Positions 1 to 8,573 of a stretch of 64,000 nt of DNA are shown here, piece by piece. Origin of the DNA: Natronoarchaeum mannanilyticum (GTDB taxonomy: Archaea; Halobacteriota; Halobacteria; Halobacteriales; Natronoarchaeaceae); contig NZ_BAAADV010000008.1 of the NCBI RefSeq assembly GCF_039522665.1, positions 100,822 to 164,821 on the forward strand. The letters run 5' to 3'. A program made the translations under genes and the position numbers. The notes under the pieces are model-generated. The model was not told where the DNA came from, ran no database searches, and saw nothing but the letters and a program-made list of their open reading frames with translations. Each line of letters opens with the position of its first letter. The first letter of the stretch is position 1.

Positions 1-92
1 TCTGTATGCGATGGTTGCCGGAATAGAAACCGAGCCGGATCGTCGTGACCGTAGCGACGAGCGCCGAGGGTCACTACCGGATGAAAACTGAG

Positions 93-320
93 ATGTCAAA
101 CGAGGCCATCGACGACGTGGTATTCATCACGAGGGGCGGGGACACGTATCACACCTCGATCGATTGCTCGACGTTGAACAGCGCGGCGTACGTGGAGGAA
201 ATCGACAGGTACGAGCTACCGGAAGACCGATCGATCTGTAAGATGTGTTCGGATACTCATATCGTTTCCAGCGGGCTCGGACGCATGCTCGAGGACCTCG
301 ATCCCGAAGAAGTCGGCTAA
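93..320 (+). CDS. Small Cys/His-containing protein (putative zinc-binding)
   Basis: A short acidic protein of about 75 residues. I chose the ATG at 93 over the in-frame ATGs at 45 and 81 because the conserved-looking sequence (MSNEAIDD) begins there; the longer form is possible. It has a YH-x4-C-x2-L segment followed about 25 residues later by a C-x2-C pair (SICKMC), a spacing that suggests one small metal site. There is no signal peptide or membrane segment. It stands alone upstream of a membrane protein gene on the same strand, 175 nt away, so an operon is not evident. I do not recognise the family, and the function is unknown. Confidence 0.5.
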   Translation: MSNEAIDDVVFITRGGDTYHTSIDCSTLNSAAYVEEIDRYELPEDRSICKMCSDTHIVSSGLGRMLEDLDPEEVG

Positions 321-495
321 CGGATACCTCGGGCAGTTATCGCGTTCCAGTGATAGACCGGGGTCGGGCAGTGAGGAATGTCGCCCCGCTCGCTCGCCCG
401 GGCTCCGATCGCGCGTTCGGTTCCCAAGTCCGCGAGGCGCTCGTCACTGACTTGAGTCGTAGTACTCAAGATCCCAGGCGCTATAGACGTAGCTA

Positions 496-1155
496 ATGGT
501 TGAGGGCGTCATCGAAGTACTGTTCGGGGACCCGTTTGCCGTTATGAATGCAATCGGGCTAGTTGCGTTTGCCTTCGTCGGGGCGTCGAAAGCAATCCGC
601 GAGGAGTTCGACTTATTTGGCATTACTATCGTCGGGCTGATGATGGCGTTTGCAGGTGGAGCGACACGGGATCTTCTCGTAACGCGCGTTCCATTGGCTC
701 TTCAGTCACCGATCGAGATCTACTTAGGCCTTCTCGGAGTCGGGTTAGCGGTCGTTTTTAGCGTGATCTTCTCGACCCCGGACACTCATCCGGTCACTCT
801 GGTCTCGGATGCTCTCGGACTTGCCGCCTTCACTACGACCGGTGCGATCGTCGCAACTGAGGCGAGCGTTTCGACATTTGGCGTCCTCGCGATCGCGACC
901 ATCAACGCCGTGGGCGGCGGTGCGGTCGCGGATATTCTCCTGAATCGTTCTCCGTTCGTTCTTTTCGATGACTTCTACGCGAGTTGCACAGTACTTGGCG
1001 GGATTGCTTACTGCCTCACATCCGGTGTCGGTGTCGCCGGAAGCACCGCGGTTGCAGCGTGTGCGGGCGTAACGTTGCTGTCTCGACTGGCCGCAGTCTC
1101 GTACGACTGGAGGGTTCCGACTGTGCAGGCTCTGTTCAGACAAGATACGGAGTGA
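496..1155 (+). CDS. TRIC/UPF0126-family membrane protein
   Basis: A 219-residue protein made almost entirely of membrane helices (about six or seven). It contains the two internal repeats typical of UPF0126/YadS (PF03458) proteins. Each repeat has a small-residue-rich helix followed by a Gly-rich turn: AGGATRDLL near residue 54 and VGGGAVADIL near residue 138. Bacterial and archaeal members are homologues of TRIC trimeric cation channels; some have been linked to glycine uptake, but the substrate cannot be read from sequence. The length is normal for the family. It converges with the carrier gene at 1165-1998, leaving only 9 nt between the two stop codons. Confidence 0.85.
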   Translation: MVEGVIEVLFGDPFAVMNAIGLVAFAFVGASKAIREEFDLFGITIVGLMMAFAGGATRDLLVTRVPLALQSPIEIYLGLLGVGLAVVFSVIFSTPDTHPVTLVSDALGLAAFTTTGAIVATEASVSTFGVLAIATINAVGGGAVADILLNRSPFVLFDDFYASCTVLGGIAYCLTSGVGVAGSTAVAACAGVTLLSRLAAVSYDWRVPTVQALFRQDTE

Positions 1156-1164
1156 GATCAGTCG

Positions 1165-1998
1165 TTACCGCCACAGACCTGCGATCAATCCGGATCCGAC
1201 GACGCAGATGAACGAAAAGACGAGGACCACCGTGAGGACCTTCGGATCCGAAAAGCCGGTCGTAGCGATAAACAGGGCGATCGCAGCATTTCGAGCGGCT
1301 GTCGTCGTCGCCAGCACCTCTCGTGTAGTCCGTGCGGGACCGCCAAGGAGATAGCCGAGCGATAACGATACTCCCACAACGGCTACTGAGATTCCCAGTG
1401 TCCCGGTCCCGATCAGTGAAACCATATCGTCGCTGTAGACGATCAGTAGTAGCACGATCAACCCGACGAACGAATAATCCGAGAGCCGCTGAATCGGGCG
1501 ATACAGGCGGTCTGCAAACGGCGAGTGGTAGACTGTCAGTCCGAGACCGGCCAATAATGGAACGAGTTGGATACCCAGAACCATCTGCCCGATCGCGAGC
1601 GGGTCTACGACGACATTGCCGGGGACGAGAACCACCAGTGAGAGTGGTATCGTCACAACCGAAAGCATACAGAGGATTGCCATGAGGCCGCTTGCGAATG
1701 CTGTATCGCTGTCCGATATTTCCGCAAACTTCGGGCCGAACGGCGCTCCTGGAGCGACAGCGAGTAGCAGAATCCCGGCCGCATACCCCGTCTCTATCGG
1801 AATATTACGGACTAAAGAATAAGAAAGTAATGGGATAACAACGAGGTTTAGCACCAGGGATTTTGCCAGAAGTTGCCGTCTCCGGAGTGCAGCACAAAGT
1901 TGACTGACTGACACGTCCATCCCCATCGAGACCATCGTCGAGAGGACGAAGACCATCGTGACGGACTCAACGATCGCCTCACCGGATACTCCATCCAT
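1165..1998 (-). CDS. Bile acid:sodium symporter (SBF/BASS) family transporter
   Basis: A 277-residue polytopic membrane protein with about eight to nine predicted helices. SBF-like landmarks include the early GMDVS turn, the APGAPFGPK segment near residue 83, and the TTAARNAAIALF segment near residue 235, matching the discontinuous helix of BASS carriers where sodium binds. The family moves organic anions with sodium; the substrate here is unknown. The length is slightly shorter than typical BASS proteins (about 300) but includes both core motifs. The start at 1998 gives a short acidic N-terminus before the first helix. The gene is convergent with the TRIC-like gene. Confidence 0.75.
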   Translation of the reverse strand: MDGVSGEAIVESVTMVFVLSTMVSMGMDVSVSQLCAALRRRQLLAKSLVLNLVVIPLLSYSLVRNIPIETGYAAGILLLAVAPGAPFGPKFAEISDSDTAFASGLMAILCMLSVVTIPLSLVVLVPGNVVVDPLAIGQMVLGIQLVPLLAGLGLTVYHSPFADRLYRPIQRLSDYSFVGLIVLLLIVYSDDMVSLIGTGTLGISVAVVGVSLSLGYLLGGPARTTREVLATTTAARNAAIALFIATTGFSDPKVLTVVLVFSFICVVGSGLIAGLWR

Positions 1999-2281
1999 TG
2001 CTCACCTAGATCCGTTTGCAACTGTACACTGTAACTACTTGACTGCTGCTCTTTCGGACAACGGCGGTGTTCAGAGCCGGTCTGCAGGCCGAAGTGGCGT
2101 GGTTTCTATGTATCCCGGTCGAAATCGTTACCTCAACTGAGTCACCGACTGCTTCGAGTTAGATCTGTGTGGCGAGACGCGACACCCGTACTTGCGACGA
2201 AGCTCGGCATCGGCTTCACCAGGTAATACTATCAATTTAAAATACAACACATATTACCTATAGTTTGGGTGTCAAACGCTG

Positions 2282-2620
2282 TTGACGACCGTTCATAGCT
2301 GGGTACGGACGGCGGCGTTACAGCCGCTCGAAGCCGCCGATCCGGGTCACGTCACGGTTGACGAAACCGCCATCCGGCTCACTAACGAGTGGTCCCGGCT
2401 GTACCCCGCGTTCCATCCTATAACGACCCGATTCTGCATATCGAGCTTTTTCCGACGAGAACCCGAGCAATGACCGAACTGGCTCTCAGACCTCGGCGGG
2501 ATACATACTGTCGATGATTCGCTCTTTATCGTCGATTCTGTGCCGTGGCTGCAAGCGGTACTTCATCGCCATGGTCTCGGATCCCCATACGAACGTCGTG
2601 GGAATCGGATCGCGCTAAAC
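2282..2620 (+). pseudogene. Degenerate IS6-type transposase fragment
   Basis: Pieces of a DDE transposase can be read in more than one frame. The first reads VRTAALQPLEAADPGHVTVD then ETAIRL and matches the transposase remnant at 25662-26241 (VHKADLQPESG...VAVDETVIQL). A later frame gives LFIVDSVPWLQAVLHRHGL and YERRGNRIA, matching the second catalytic block. Frameshifts separate the blocks, and both the N-terminus and the C-terminal catalytic Glu block are missing. It is therefore a dead insertion-sequence remnant. AT-rich DNA flanks it on both sides. Confidence 0.7.
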
Positions 2621-3120
2621 GCGCCTTCTAAGCACTAAGGCGACGACTAGCCCGTTCTCAAATCCCCGCGGGTTTGAAGCGGATCTCTCTCTCTGAGAAA
2701 CTCGAAAGGGCCACTGATATCAACCTATTTATATAATGTGGACGAACTGCAGTTCAACGACGGCCAGAATATAAAATATATTATGGTAGTGACGAGTCAT
2801 CAGTTACATAGAATAACAACTGCCGCAAACGGTCAACCGCGTCCTCAAGCGGCAACGCGACCGTGACCACGTCGGCACGGACGACGATTGCTACGACTTC
2901 AACGTCGACTTCGATTGATTCCACGACTTCGCACGCGAACCGGCCCACCGCCACCGGTAACGGCCGGCTCCACGATTACTGTTGGCAACAAATCGATAGC
3001 GGTGTGTTGTTCCTCGACTACCCCTCCTCGATCACGGGGGACTCGTGGTGAACCACACTCACGCCTTCGAGCCCGCGAGAAAGAGTCTCCCACGCCGCGG
3101 CACGGCATCGCTGTCCGGGA
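2621..3120. other. Intergenic DNA without a convincing gene
   Basis: About 500 nt between the transposase remnant and the PQQ lipoprotein genes. The first half is AT-rich with TATA-like runs around 2726-2790. The stretch around 2830-2918 reads as a short acidic coding-like fragment ending in a stop (RQRDRDHVGTDDD...), which could be a gene relic. No start codon with a promoter and no recognisable domain were seen. The rest is GC-rich and featureless to me. Confidence 0.4.
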
Positions 3121-4410
3121 TCAGCTCGTCGGAAGCCGTGCTATGCCGCCGCGATCGCGCTGAGAAACGTACAGTGCGCCATCAGCCGTCGTCACACCGA
3201 GTCGTCTGGACGCCGGATCGTACCGCCACCGGCGGTTCCCGGTCGCAGGGTCGTAGGCGGCGAGTTCGGTATCGCTGGCCGCAAAGAGAAGCTCGCCGGC
3301 CCGACCCAGAGCCTCGACCGTCCCGCCGATCGCGACGTCGGTCGTCGTCTGCCATCGCCGCGTCCCATCGAGGTCGAAGGCGTCCAGCCGGATGAGGATG
3401 CCACCGTCGGGGTCGTCGACCGAGCTCGCAACGAACACACCTTCTGAGGTCGCTATCACCGTCTCGAGTTCGTCCCCGACGGCTCGGCGCCACCGTACGG
3501 CTCCCCCGTCGCGCTCGATGGCAACCAGCTCGTCCGAGCGATCATCGCGGTGGATACGTACGTAGACGTGCTCGCCGAGCCAGACCGGCGGCTCGAAGTA
3601 GCTCGTCACCTCGCCGTCCACCGCGGTCCGCCACAGGACGTGTCCATCGCGGGCCCGGCGCATCCGGACGGTAGAACGGCGGACCGTCACGATCCGGTCG
3701 CCGGCAGCCACGACGTAGGGGAAGACCGCGCGAGGTTGCGACTCCCACAGCACCTCGCCGGTCGCCGGAGCGAGCGTCACCAGCTTCCTGTCGCCATCCG
3801 AGTTCGTGACGTGGAAGACACTGGTAGAGTCACTGAGTACGGGGGCCGGATACTCGCTTCCGGAGCGCTGGAAACGACGGGTCCCGTCGCGCGCATCGTA
3901 GCCGGTGATCGCCTCGTCGGACGGATCGATGCTGACCAGCAGCGATCCGTGGCGACCGAGCCATCCGTTCCGGGCCTGGCCCTCCACGTGCCACAGTCGC
4001 TCCCCCGACAGCCCGGCCGTGTAGAGGTCACCGTCGGTGCTGTGGACGTGGACCGGGCCGCCCGACGTCGGGACGGCCGGTCGCGCCTCGATGGGACCTC
4101 CGGTTTCGACGGAGAGGATCCGCTCCCCATCGGCCGTGAACCCGTGGAGGCGTTTGTCCTGGCCCCCGACGACGACGTGCTCGTCGGTCGCGGCCGGTGG
4201 GCCCGCCGCCGTCGCGGTCGCAAACTCGCGCTCCCAGAGGGGTTCGACGCCGGACGTCGATGCTCGCAGGCTACATCCTGCCAGCGCGACCGTTCCCGCC
4301 GCCGCGAACGAGGCGAGCGCCCCACGGCGCGACCAGTCCCGGCTGTCCCGTCGCTCGGTCGTGCGCCGTGGCAAACCGGGATCGTCGGCAGCGGCGTCGT
4401 CGTCACGCAT
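3121..4410 (-). CDS. PQQ-like beta-propeller lipoprotein (downstream paralogue)
   Basis: A 429-residue secreted protein. The N-terminus has a twin-arginine region (SRDWSRRGALA), a hydrophobic stretch and a lipobox LAGC around residue 45, so it is expected to be Tat-exported and lipid-anchored outside the cell. The mature part consists of repeated blades with the PQQ-like pattern of Gly, Asp and Trp (for example ATGEVLWESQP, YDARDGTRRFQ, YDPATGNRRW). Proteins with this fold act as scaffolds or quinoprotein-like binders, but no catalytic quinone-ligand set is evident, so I infer a structural or sensing role. The start overlaps the upstream paralogue by 8 nt, indicating co-transcription. Confidence 0.8.
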   Translation of the reverse strand: MRDDDAAADDPGLPRRTTERRDSRDWSRRGALASFAAAGTVALAGCSLRASTSGVEPLWEREFATATAAGPPAATDEHVVVGGQDKRLHGFTADGERILSVETGGPIEARPAVPTSGGPVHVHSTDGDLYTAGLSGERLWHVEGQARNGWLGRHGSLLVSIDPSDEAITGYDARDGTRRFQRSGSEYPAPVLSDSTSVFHVTNSDGDRKLVTLAPATGEVLWESQPRAVFPYVVAAGDRIVTVRRSTVRMRRARDGHVLWRTAVDGEVTSYFEPPVWLGEHVYVRIHRDDRSDELVAIERDGGAVRWRRAVGDELETVIATSEGVFVASSVDDPDGGILIRLDAFDLDGTRRWQTTTDVAIGGTVEALGRAGELLFAASDTELAAYDPATGNRRWRYDPASRRLGVTTADGALYVSQRDRGGIARLPTS

Positions 4411-5575
4411 CGGTGATCGCCTCCGGAGCGACCCGCGTCAGACCGTACGTCTGCCCCAGATACACCGTCTCACCGGTCGCCTGTGCCCATTCGATGCTGC
4501 CGCCATCGAACCGCTTCCCGTCGAACCGGATCTTCCGGACGCGCGTGCCGTCCTGTTCGTGGACGTAGAGCGCCGTCGGGCTGAACGGGATGGTACCGCT
4601 CGAGCCGCGGATGTGGTGCGTCCCGCCGACCAGCGTCACCAGGCGGTCGCCGACCTGCATCGGCCCGTGGGTCACGGCGTTCCCGAGGTCGTCGCGCCAC
4701 AACTGCCGGCCCGAGTCGGGGTCGAACGCCCGGAGGGTGTAGTCTGCGCCGCCGACGTACACCCGGTCGTCGGTCACCAGCGGCCGTGCGAACACGGTGT
4801 TGGCCAGCGAGCTATCCCAGGCGACGCTGCCGGTCGCGGTCTCCAGCGCCAGTAGCTCCTCGGTGGCGGCGCCGAGGTATGCGGTCCCGTCAGCAGTTCC
4901 GACGGCCGACAGCGGAGCGCCGATATCCCGCGTCCATCCGACTGCGCCGGTCCGGTCGAGGAACAGCACGCGGCCGTCGACCAGGGGCGCGACCACGCCG
5001 TCGGATGTCGCGCCGGGAGCGCCCGACAGCGATGCGGGCAGGTCGTGGGTGAACAGCGTCTCACCGTCCGACCGGGCGACGCCGACCAGTCGGTCGGGCA
5101 CGTCATCTTCGGTGCCGGAGATCGGGACCATGATGCGATCACCGAGCGGGATGGGGGCGAACTCGACGACCCCAGGGTCGGCCGCATCGATCGGTGCGAG
5201 CCGACGCCGCCAGACCGGCTCGCCCGTGGCCGCGTCGACGGCGACCATCGTTTCGGCCTTCGAGATCGCGTAGGCTCGCCCCTCACCGACGCCGAGCGGC
5301 GATTTCTCTCCCTTCGCGACCGTCACGGACCAGGTGGTCTCACCGGTCCGGGGGTCCAGGCCAGCGACGATTGGCCGCTCGCGGAATGGACTGTGCGAGC
5401 CGGCCAACAGCTGTCCGGCTGCTGTCGTGGCGACGGACGACGGATCACGAATCCCCGCCTGCCACGACTGCTGGATGGGGAACGATTCCTCGTCGCGGAG
5501 ACCAGTACAACCGGCGATGCCGCCGACGAATCCGGCTACCGCACCGAGGGCCGTACGGCGTGTGGTGGAGGGCAT
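4403..5575 (-). CDS. PQQ-like beta-propeller lipoprotein (upstream paralogue)
   Basis: A 390-residue protein beginning MPSTTRRTALGAVAGFVGG with lipobox IAGC at about residues 20-23, a compact Tat lipoprotein signal. Blades repeat the WxxxL...G.vy.g...l.AlDa.tG.. pattern (LDPRTGETTW, VDAATGEPVW, LETATGSVAW, FDPDSGRQLW), typical of PQQ-like beta-propellers. It is the first gene of a two-gene unit with the protein at 3121-4410, with overlapping ends. The pair probably arose by tandem duplication and then diverged. Ligand and role are unknown. The start is fixed by the position of the signal peptide. Confidence 0.8.
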   Translation of the reverse strand: MPSTTRRTALGAVAGFVGGIAGCTGLRDEESFPIQQSWQAGIRDPSSVATTAAGQLLAGSHSPFRERPIVAGLDPRTGETTWSVTVAKGEKSPLGVGEGRAYAISKAETMVAVDAATGEPVWRRRLAPIDAADPGVVEFAPIPLGDRIMVPISGTEDDVPDRLVGVARSDGETLFTHDLPASLSGAPGATSDGVVAPLVDGRVLFLDRTGAVGWTRDIGAPLSAVGTADGTAYLGAATEELLALETATGSVAWDSSLANTVFARPLVTDDRVYVGGADYTLRAFDPDSGRQLWRDDLGNAVTHGPMQVGDRLVTLVGGTHHIRGSSGTIPFSPTALYVHEQDGTRVRKIRFDGKRFDGGSIEWAQATGETVYLGQTYGLTRVAPEAITDA

Positions 5576-5676
5576 TTCTTCGCCGTTGTGACGGCGGTAG
5601 TATCAGTCTTGGTGCTTTGGGCTACAAATTGACTGGTGGTATTACGTCAGCGGGATAGACGCCGCCGCCTCGGCGC

Positions 5677-6585
5677 TCACTGCACGGCGGAACTCGACGC
5701 GCGGTTGAGCAGGTAGACCATGACGCCGCCGAGCACGACGTCGAGCGCGAGGAGCACGGCGATCGCCGGGACGAGCGTGTCCCAGATGCCGCCGAAGCGG
5801 GTGACCTCGACGACGGTCATGACGTCCTGGTCGAGCATGAGCGCGCGTGCGGCGTCCACGCCGTAGGTGATCGGGTTGTACGTCGCGACGACCTGGATCC
5901 AGTCGGGCATCGCGTTCAGCGGGAGGAAGGCGGTCGAAACGAACAGCAGGGGAAACTGCAGGAGGTTCGCGCCGATGATCGTCGATTCCTGGTCGCGGGT
6001 TACGATGGCCATGATGTTCGAGAGCGCGATGAACCACAGCGAAAAGAGGATTCCAATGCCGAGGATCCCCACGGCGCCGAGGAACCCGGTGGCGACGTTC
6101 GCGCCGAGCACCGCGCCCAGCACGAGGATGATGGCGATCTGGACGACGATCCGGAGGATCTCGGCGGCGGTCTTGCCGAGGAACATCGCCGAGCGGCTCA
6201 TCGGCATCACGAGCGTCTTCTCGAACATCCCTTCCTCCATGTCGTTGACGAGACCGATCCCCGACCCCGCGGCGGCCGCCAGCGACACCTGCATCGCGAT
6301 GGCGGGCAGCAGGAACGTCTCGTAGGTGATGCCCCCCGCCCCGCCACCGCCGCCGAGCGCGCTCGTCGCGATCTGGCCGAACACCTGCGTGAACAGGACG
6401 AGGAAGATGATCGGCTGGATGAGCGACCCGACGACGACGAACGGGTTGCGTATCGCCTTCAGGTTCCAGCGGACGAAGTTCACCCAGAAATCGCTGATAA
6501 AGGAGTTGCGCGACGGCGTCGTGCGGGCGTGCCCGCCGTCGGCGCGGGCTTCGTCGGCGGCCGTGTCTCCCGCGGCCTCGCTCAT
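5677..6585 (-). CDS. ABC-2 type exporter permease (DrrB-like)
   Basis: A 302-residue integral membrane protein of the ABC-2 family. A hydrophilic acidic N-terminus (about 30 residues) precedes about six transmembrane helices. The order fits DrrB-type drug and antibiotic exporters: an N-terminal helix after RNPFVVVGSLIQP, a Gly-rich external loop (ALGGGGGAGG), then NDMEEGMFEKTLVMPMSRS, which is the conserved coupling segment. Its start overlaps the stop of the ATPase gene at 6582-7622 by 4 nt, so the two form one operon and presumably one exporter. The substrate is unknown; lipid, drug or quinone export are all possible. Confidence 0.88.
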   Translation of the reverse strand: MSEAAGDTAADEARADGGHARTTPSRNSFISDFWVNFVRWNLKAIRNPFVVVGSLIQPIIFLVLFTQVFGQIATSALGGGGGAGGITYETFLLPAIAMQVSLAAAAGSGIGLVNDMEEGMFEKTLVMPMSRSAMFLGKTAAEILRIVVQIAIILVLGAVLGANVATGFLGAVGILGIGILFSLWFIALSNIMAIVTRDQESTIIGANLLQFPLLFVSTAFLPLNAMPDWIQVVATYNPITYGVDAARALMLDQDVMTVVEVTRFGGIWDTLVPAIAVLLALDVVLGGVMVYLLNRASSSAVQ

Positions 6586-7622
6586 TCGGCGCTCACCTCC
6601 GATTCCGTCACGTCGGCGGCGTCGGCCGACCGGTCCTCGGAGTCGAGTTCCTCGCCGGTGATCGCGAGGAAGACGTCGTCGAGCGTCGGCGCGCGGATGT
6701 TGAACCCGGTGACGGTGATCCCGGCGTCGCGCAGGGCGACGAGCAGGTCCGTCCCGTGCTCGCGCGCCCGCTCGGCGGTGACGCTGATCCCGTCGTCGGT
6801 GACGGTCACGTCCGCGTCGGCGTCGAAGACGTCGCCTCCACGGGCGATCTCGGCGGCGCGCTCGCGGGCGTCCTCCCCGGCGGGGACGTCCACGTCGAGG
6901 ATCTCCCCGCCGACCCGCCGTTTCAGCTCCGCGGGCGAGCCCGTGGCGACGATCTCGCCGTCCATGATGACGGCGATGCGGTCGCAGAGCTGGTCGGCCT
7001 CCTCGAGATACTGCGTGGTGAGAAACAGCGTCGTCCCGCGCTCGTTGATGCGCTCGAAGTACTCCCAGAGGCGGTTGCGCGCCTTCGGATCCAGCCCGGT
7101 CGTCGGTTCGTCGAGGAAGACGAGCGGCGGGTTGTGGACGAGCGCGGTCGCGGCGTCCAGTCGCTTCTTCATCCCGCCTGAGAACTCGCTGGCCTGCTTG
7201 TCGCCCACGTCCGCCAGGTCAACCAGGTCGAGCAGTTCGTCGATGCGCTCGACCCGTTCGCTCTTGGGGACGCCGTAGGCCCGCGCGGCGAAGCGGATGT
7301 TCTCGCGGGCGGTGAGCTCCTCGTCGACGCTGGTCTCCTGGGCCATGTAGCCGATCGTCTCGCGGATCCTGCGGGGCTCGTCCCGTACGTCGAAGCCGTT
7401 GACGGTGATCGACCCCGCGGTCGGCGACAGCAGCGTCGAGAACGTCTTGATCGTCGTCGTTTTCCCCGCGCCGTTCGCGCCGAGAAAGCCGAAGAACTCG
7501 CCCTCCGGGATCGTCAGATCGATCCCTTTCACCGCCTCCGTCCCGTCGGCGTAGGTGAGTTCCACGCCCTCGGCGTCGATGGCGGCACCGCGCCCGTCCG
7601 TCCGTAGCGTGTCGTCGGTCAC
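6582..7622 (-). CDS. ABC exporter ATP-binding protein (DrrA-like)
   Basis: A 346-residue ATPase. The Walker A motif is GANGAGKTTTIK (about residue 48), the signature is FSGGMKKRLD, and Walker B is LVFLDEPTTGLDP, all intact. After the nucleotide-binding domain there is an extra C-terminal region of about 110 residues with the DUF4162-like ending common in DrrA proteins (APTLDDVFLAITG). It pairs with the permease encoded immediately downstream (4-nt overlap). An HTH_10 regulator gene ends 36 nt upstream on the same strand and may control or be co-transcribed with the exporter. Confidence 0.92.
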   Translation of the reverse strand: MTDDTLRTDGRGAAIDAEGVELTYADGTEAVKGIDLTIPEGEFFGFLGANGAGKTTTIKTFSTLLSPTAGSITVNGFDVRDEPRRIRETIGYMAQETSVDEELTARENIRFAARAYGVPKSERVERIDELLDLVDLADVGDKQASEFSGGMKKRLDAATALVHNPPLVFLDEPTTGLDPKARNRLWEYFERINERGTTLFLTTQYLEEADQLCDRIAVIMDGEIVATGSPAELKRRVGGEILDVDVPAGEDARERAAEIARGGDVFDADADVTVTDDGISVTAERAREHGTDLLVALRDAGITVTGFNIRAPTLDDVFLAITGEELDSEDRSADAADVTESEVSAE

Positions 7623-7658
7623 AGGGGTCTTTGTAACCTCAGACCAGTAGTCAGTGCC

Positions 7659-8363
7659 CTAATTTGTTCGGGGTTTTATACCAGATGTCCGTCGAAACTC
7701 CGTCACGAGGTGATTCTGCGCGCGGCGCAGGCGCTCGGAGAGCGACGCGGACGCGACGCCGAGTTCGTCGGCGACGTCCGCCATCGTAGCGGCTCGCGGC
7801 GTGTCGAAGTAGCCCATCTCGTGGGCGGTGACGAGCGCCTCCCGCTGGGCGTCGGTCATCTCGCGCGGCCAGGAGCGGTCGCTGGTCCCGAACGGACCGG
7901 TCGCCCGTCCGTCCGATCCTTCGTCGGTCTCCACGAGCCGGTCCAGCCGGAATCCGTAGTCGTTGGCCCGGCAGAACGTCCGGAACTGGTCGAACTCCTC
8001 GCGGTCGGCGAACCAGCGCCGCTCCTCCCAGCCGCTCGGCGTGGCGAGCACCCGGTCGGGGATCGACCCGTTGTCCGCGAGCAGTTCCAGCTCCGTCGGC
8101 GGGCCGCCGGTCGGGCGACAGCGGTACCGCCGCGTCGCCCCGTCGGCGACGATCAGCGAGTGGTCGGTCACCGAGTCGGCGTCGGCGAACGCCGCCTCGA
8201 TCGCGTCGGCGTCGGCGTCCACGATCCGCACGATGAACGTTGGCGCCCCCGACGGGCGTCCCTGGACCGACTCGAACTCGACGGTCGCGTCGGGGACGCC
8301 CTCCGCCACGTCGACCAGCGGCAACTCCTTGGAGGTCATCCGGAACTCCGCAATCAGGCCCAT
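7659..8363 (-). CDS. HTH_10 (Bat-like) transcriptional regulator
   Basis: A regulator of about 234 residues. I start it at the ATG at 8363 (MGLIAEFRM), since the codon three residues upstream is a TTG. The N-terminal two thirds is a sensor-like region of the type found in haloarchaeal bacterioopsin-activator relatives. The C-terminal 60 residues are a classic HTH_10 domain: MTDAQREALVTAHEMGYFDT followed by ATMADVADELGVASASLSERLRRAQ. The gene lies directly upstream of and co-oriented with the DrrAB-like exporter, so local control of that exporter is likely. The inducing signal is unknown. Confidence 0.87.
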   Translation of the reverse strand: MGLIAEFRMTSKELPLVDVAEGVPDATVEFESVQGRPSGAPTFIVRIVDADADAIEAAFADADSVTDHSLIVADGATRRYRCRPTGGPPTELELLADNGSIPDRVLATPSGWEERRWFADREEFDQFRTFCRANDYGFRLDRLVETDEGSDGRATGPFGTSDRSWPREMTDAQREALVTAHEMGYFDTPRAATMADVADELGVASASLSERLRRAQNHLVTEFRRTSGIKPRTN

Positions 8364-8573
8364 GGCGGTCAAAGGACGGACAGGCAGTTAGCGCTGGCGG
8401 AGGAGTCTGTCTCGTAGAACAGTTGGAAGGGTCACTGCTGTCCAGTAACCACGAGCACTCATCACCTGCAATGTTGCCGATATCCGACGGCCCCGAACGT
8501 TGATGAGAGAGACTCCTCGCTCATGTCTAGTTCATCAGCTAGTTCTTGGACTGTGACTTCCTGTCCCCAGCTG

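Noticed and set aside
8462..8573. Helix-turn-helix-like tail (VTVQELADELDMSEESL) downstream of the ATPase gene
   Set aside because: It has no start codon of its own and no supporting upstream coding sequence; at most a small gene relic.
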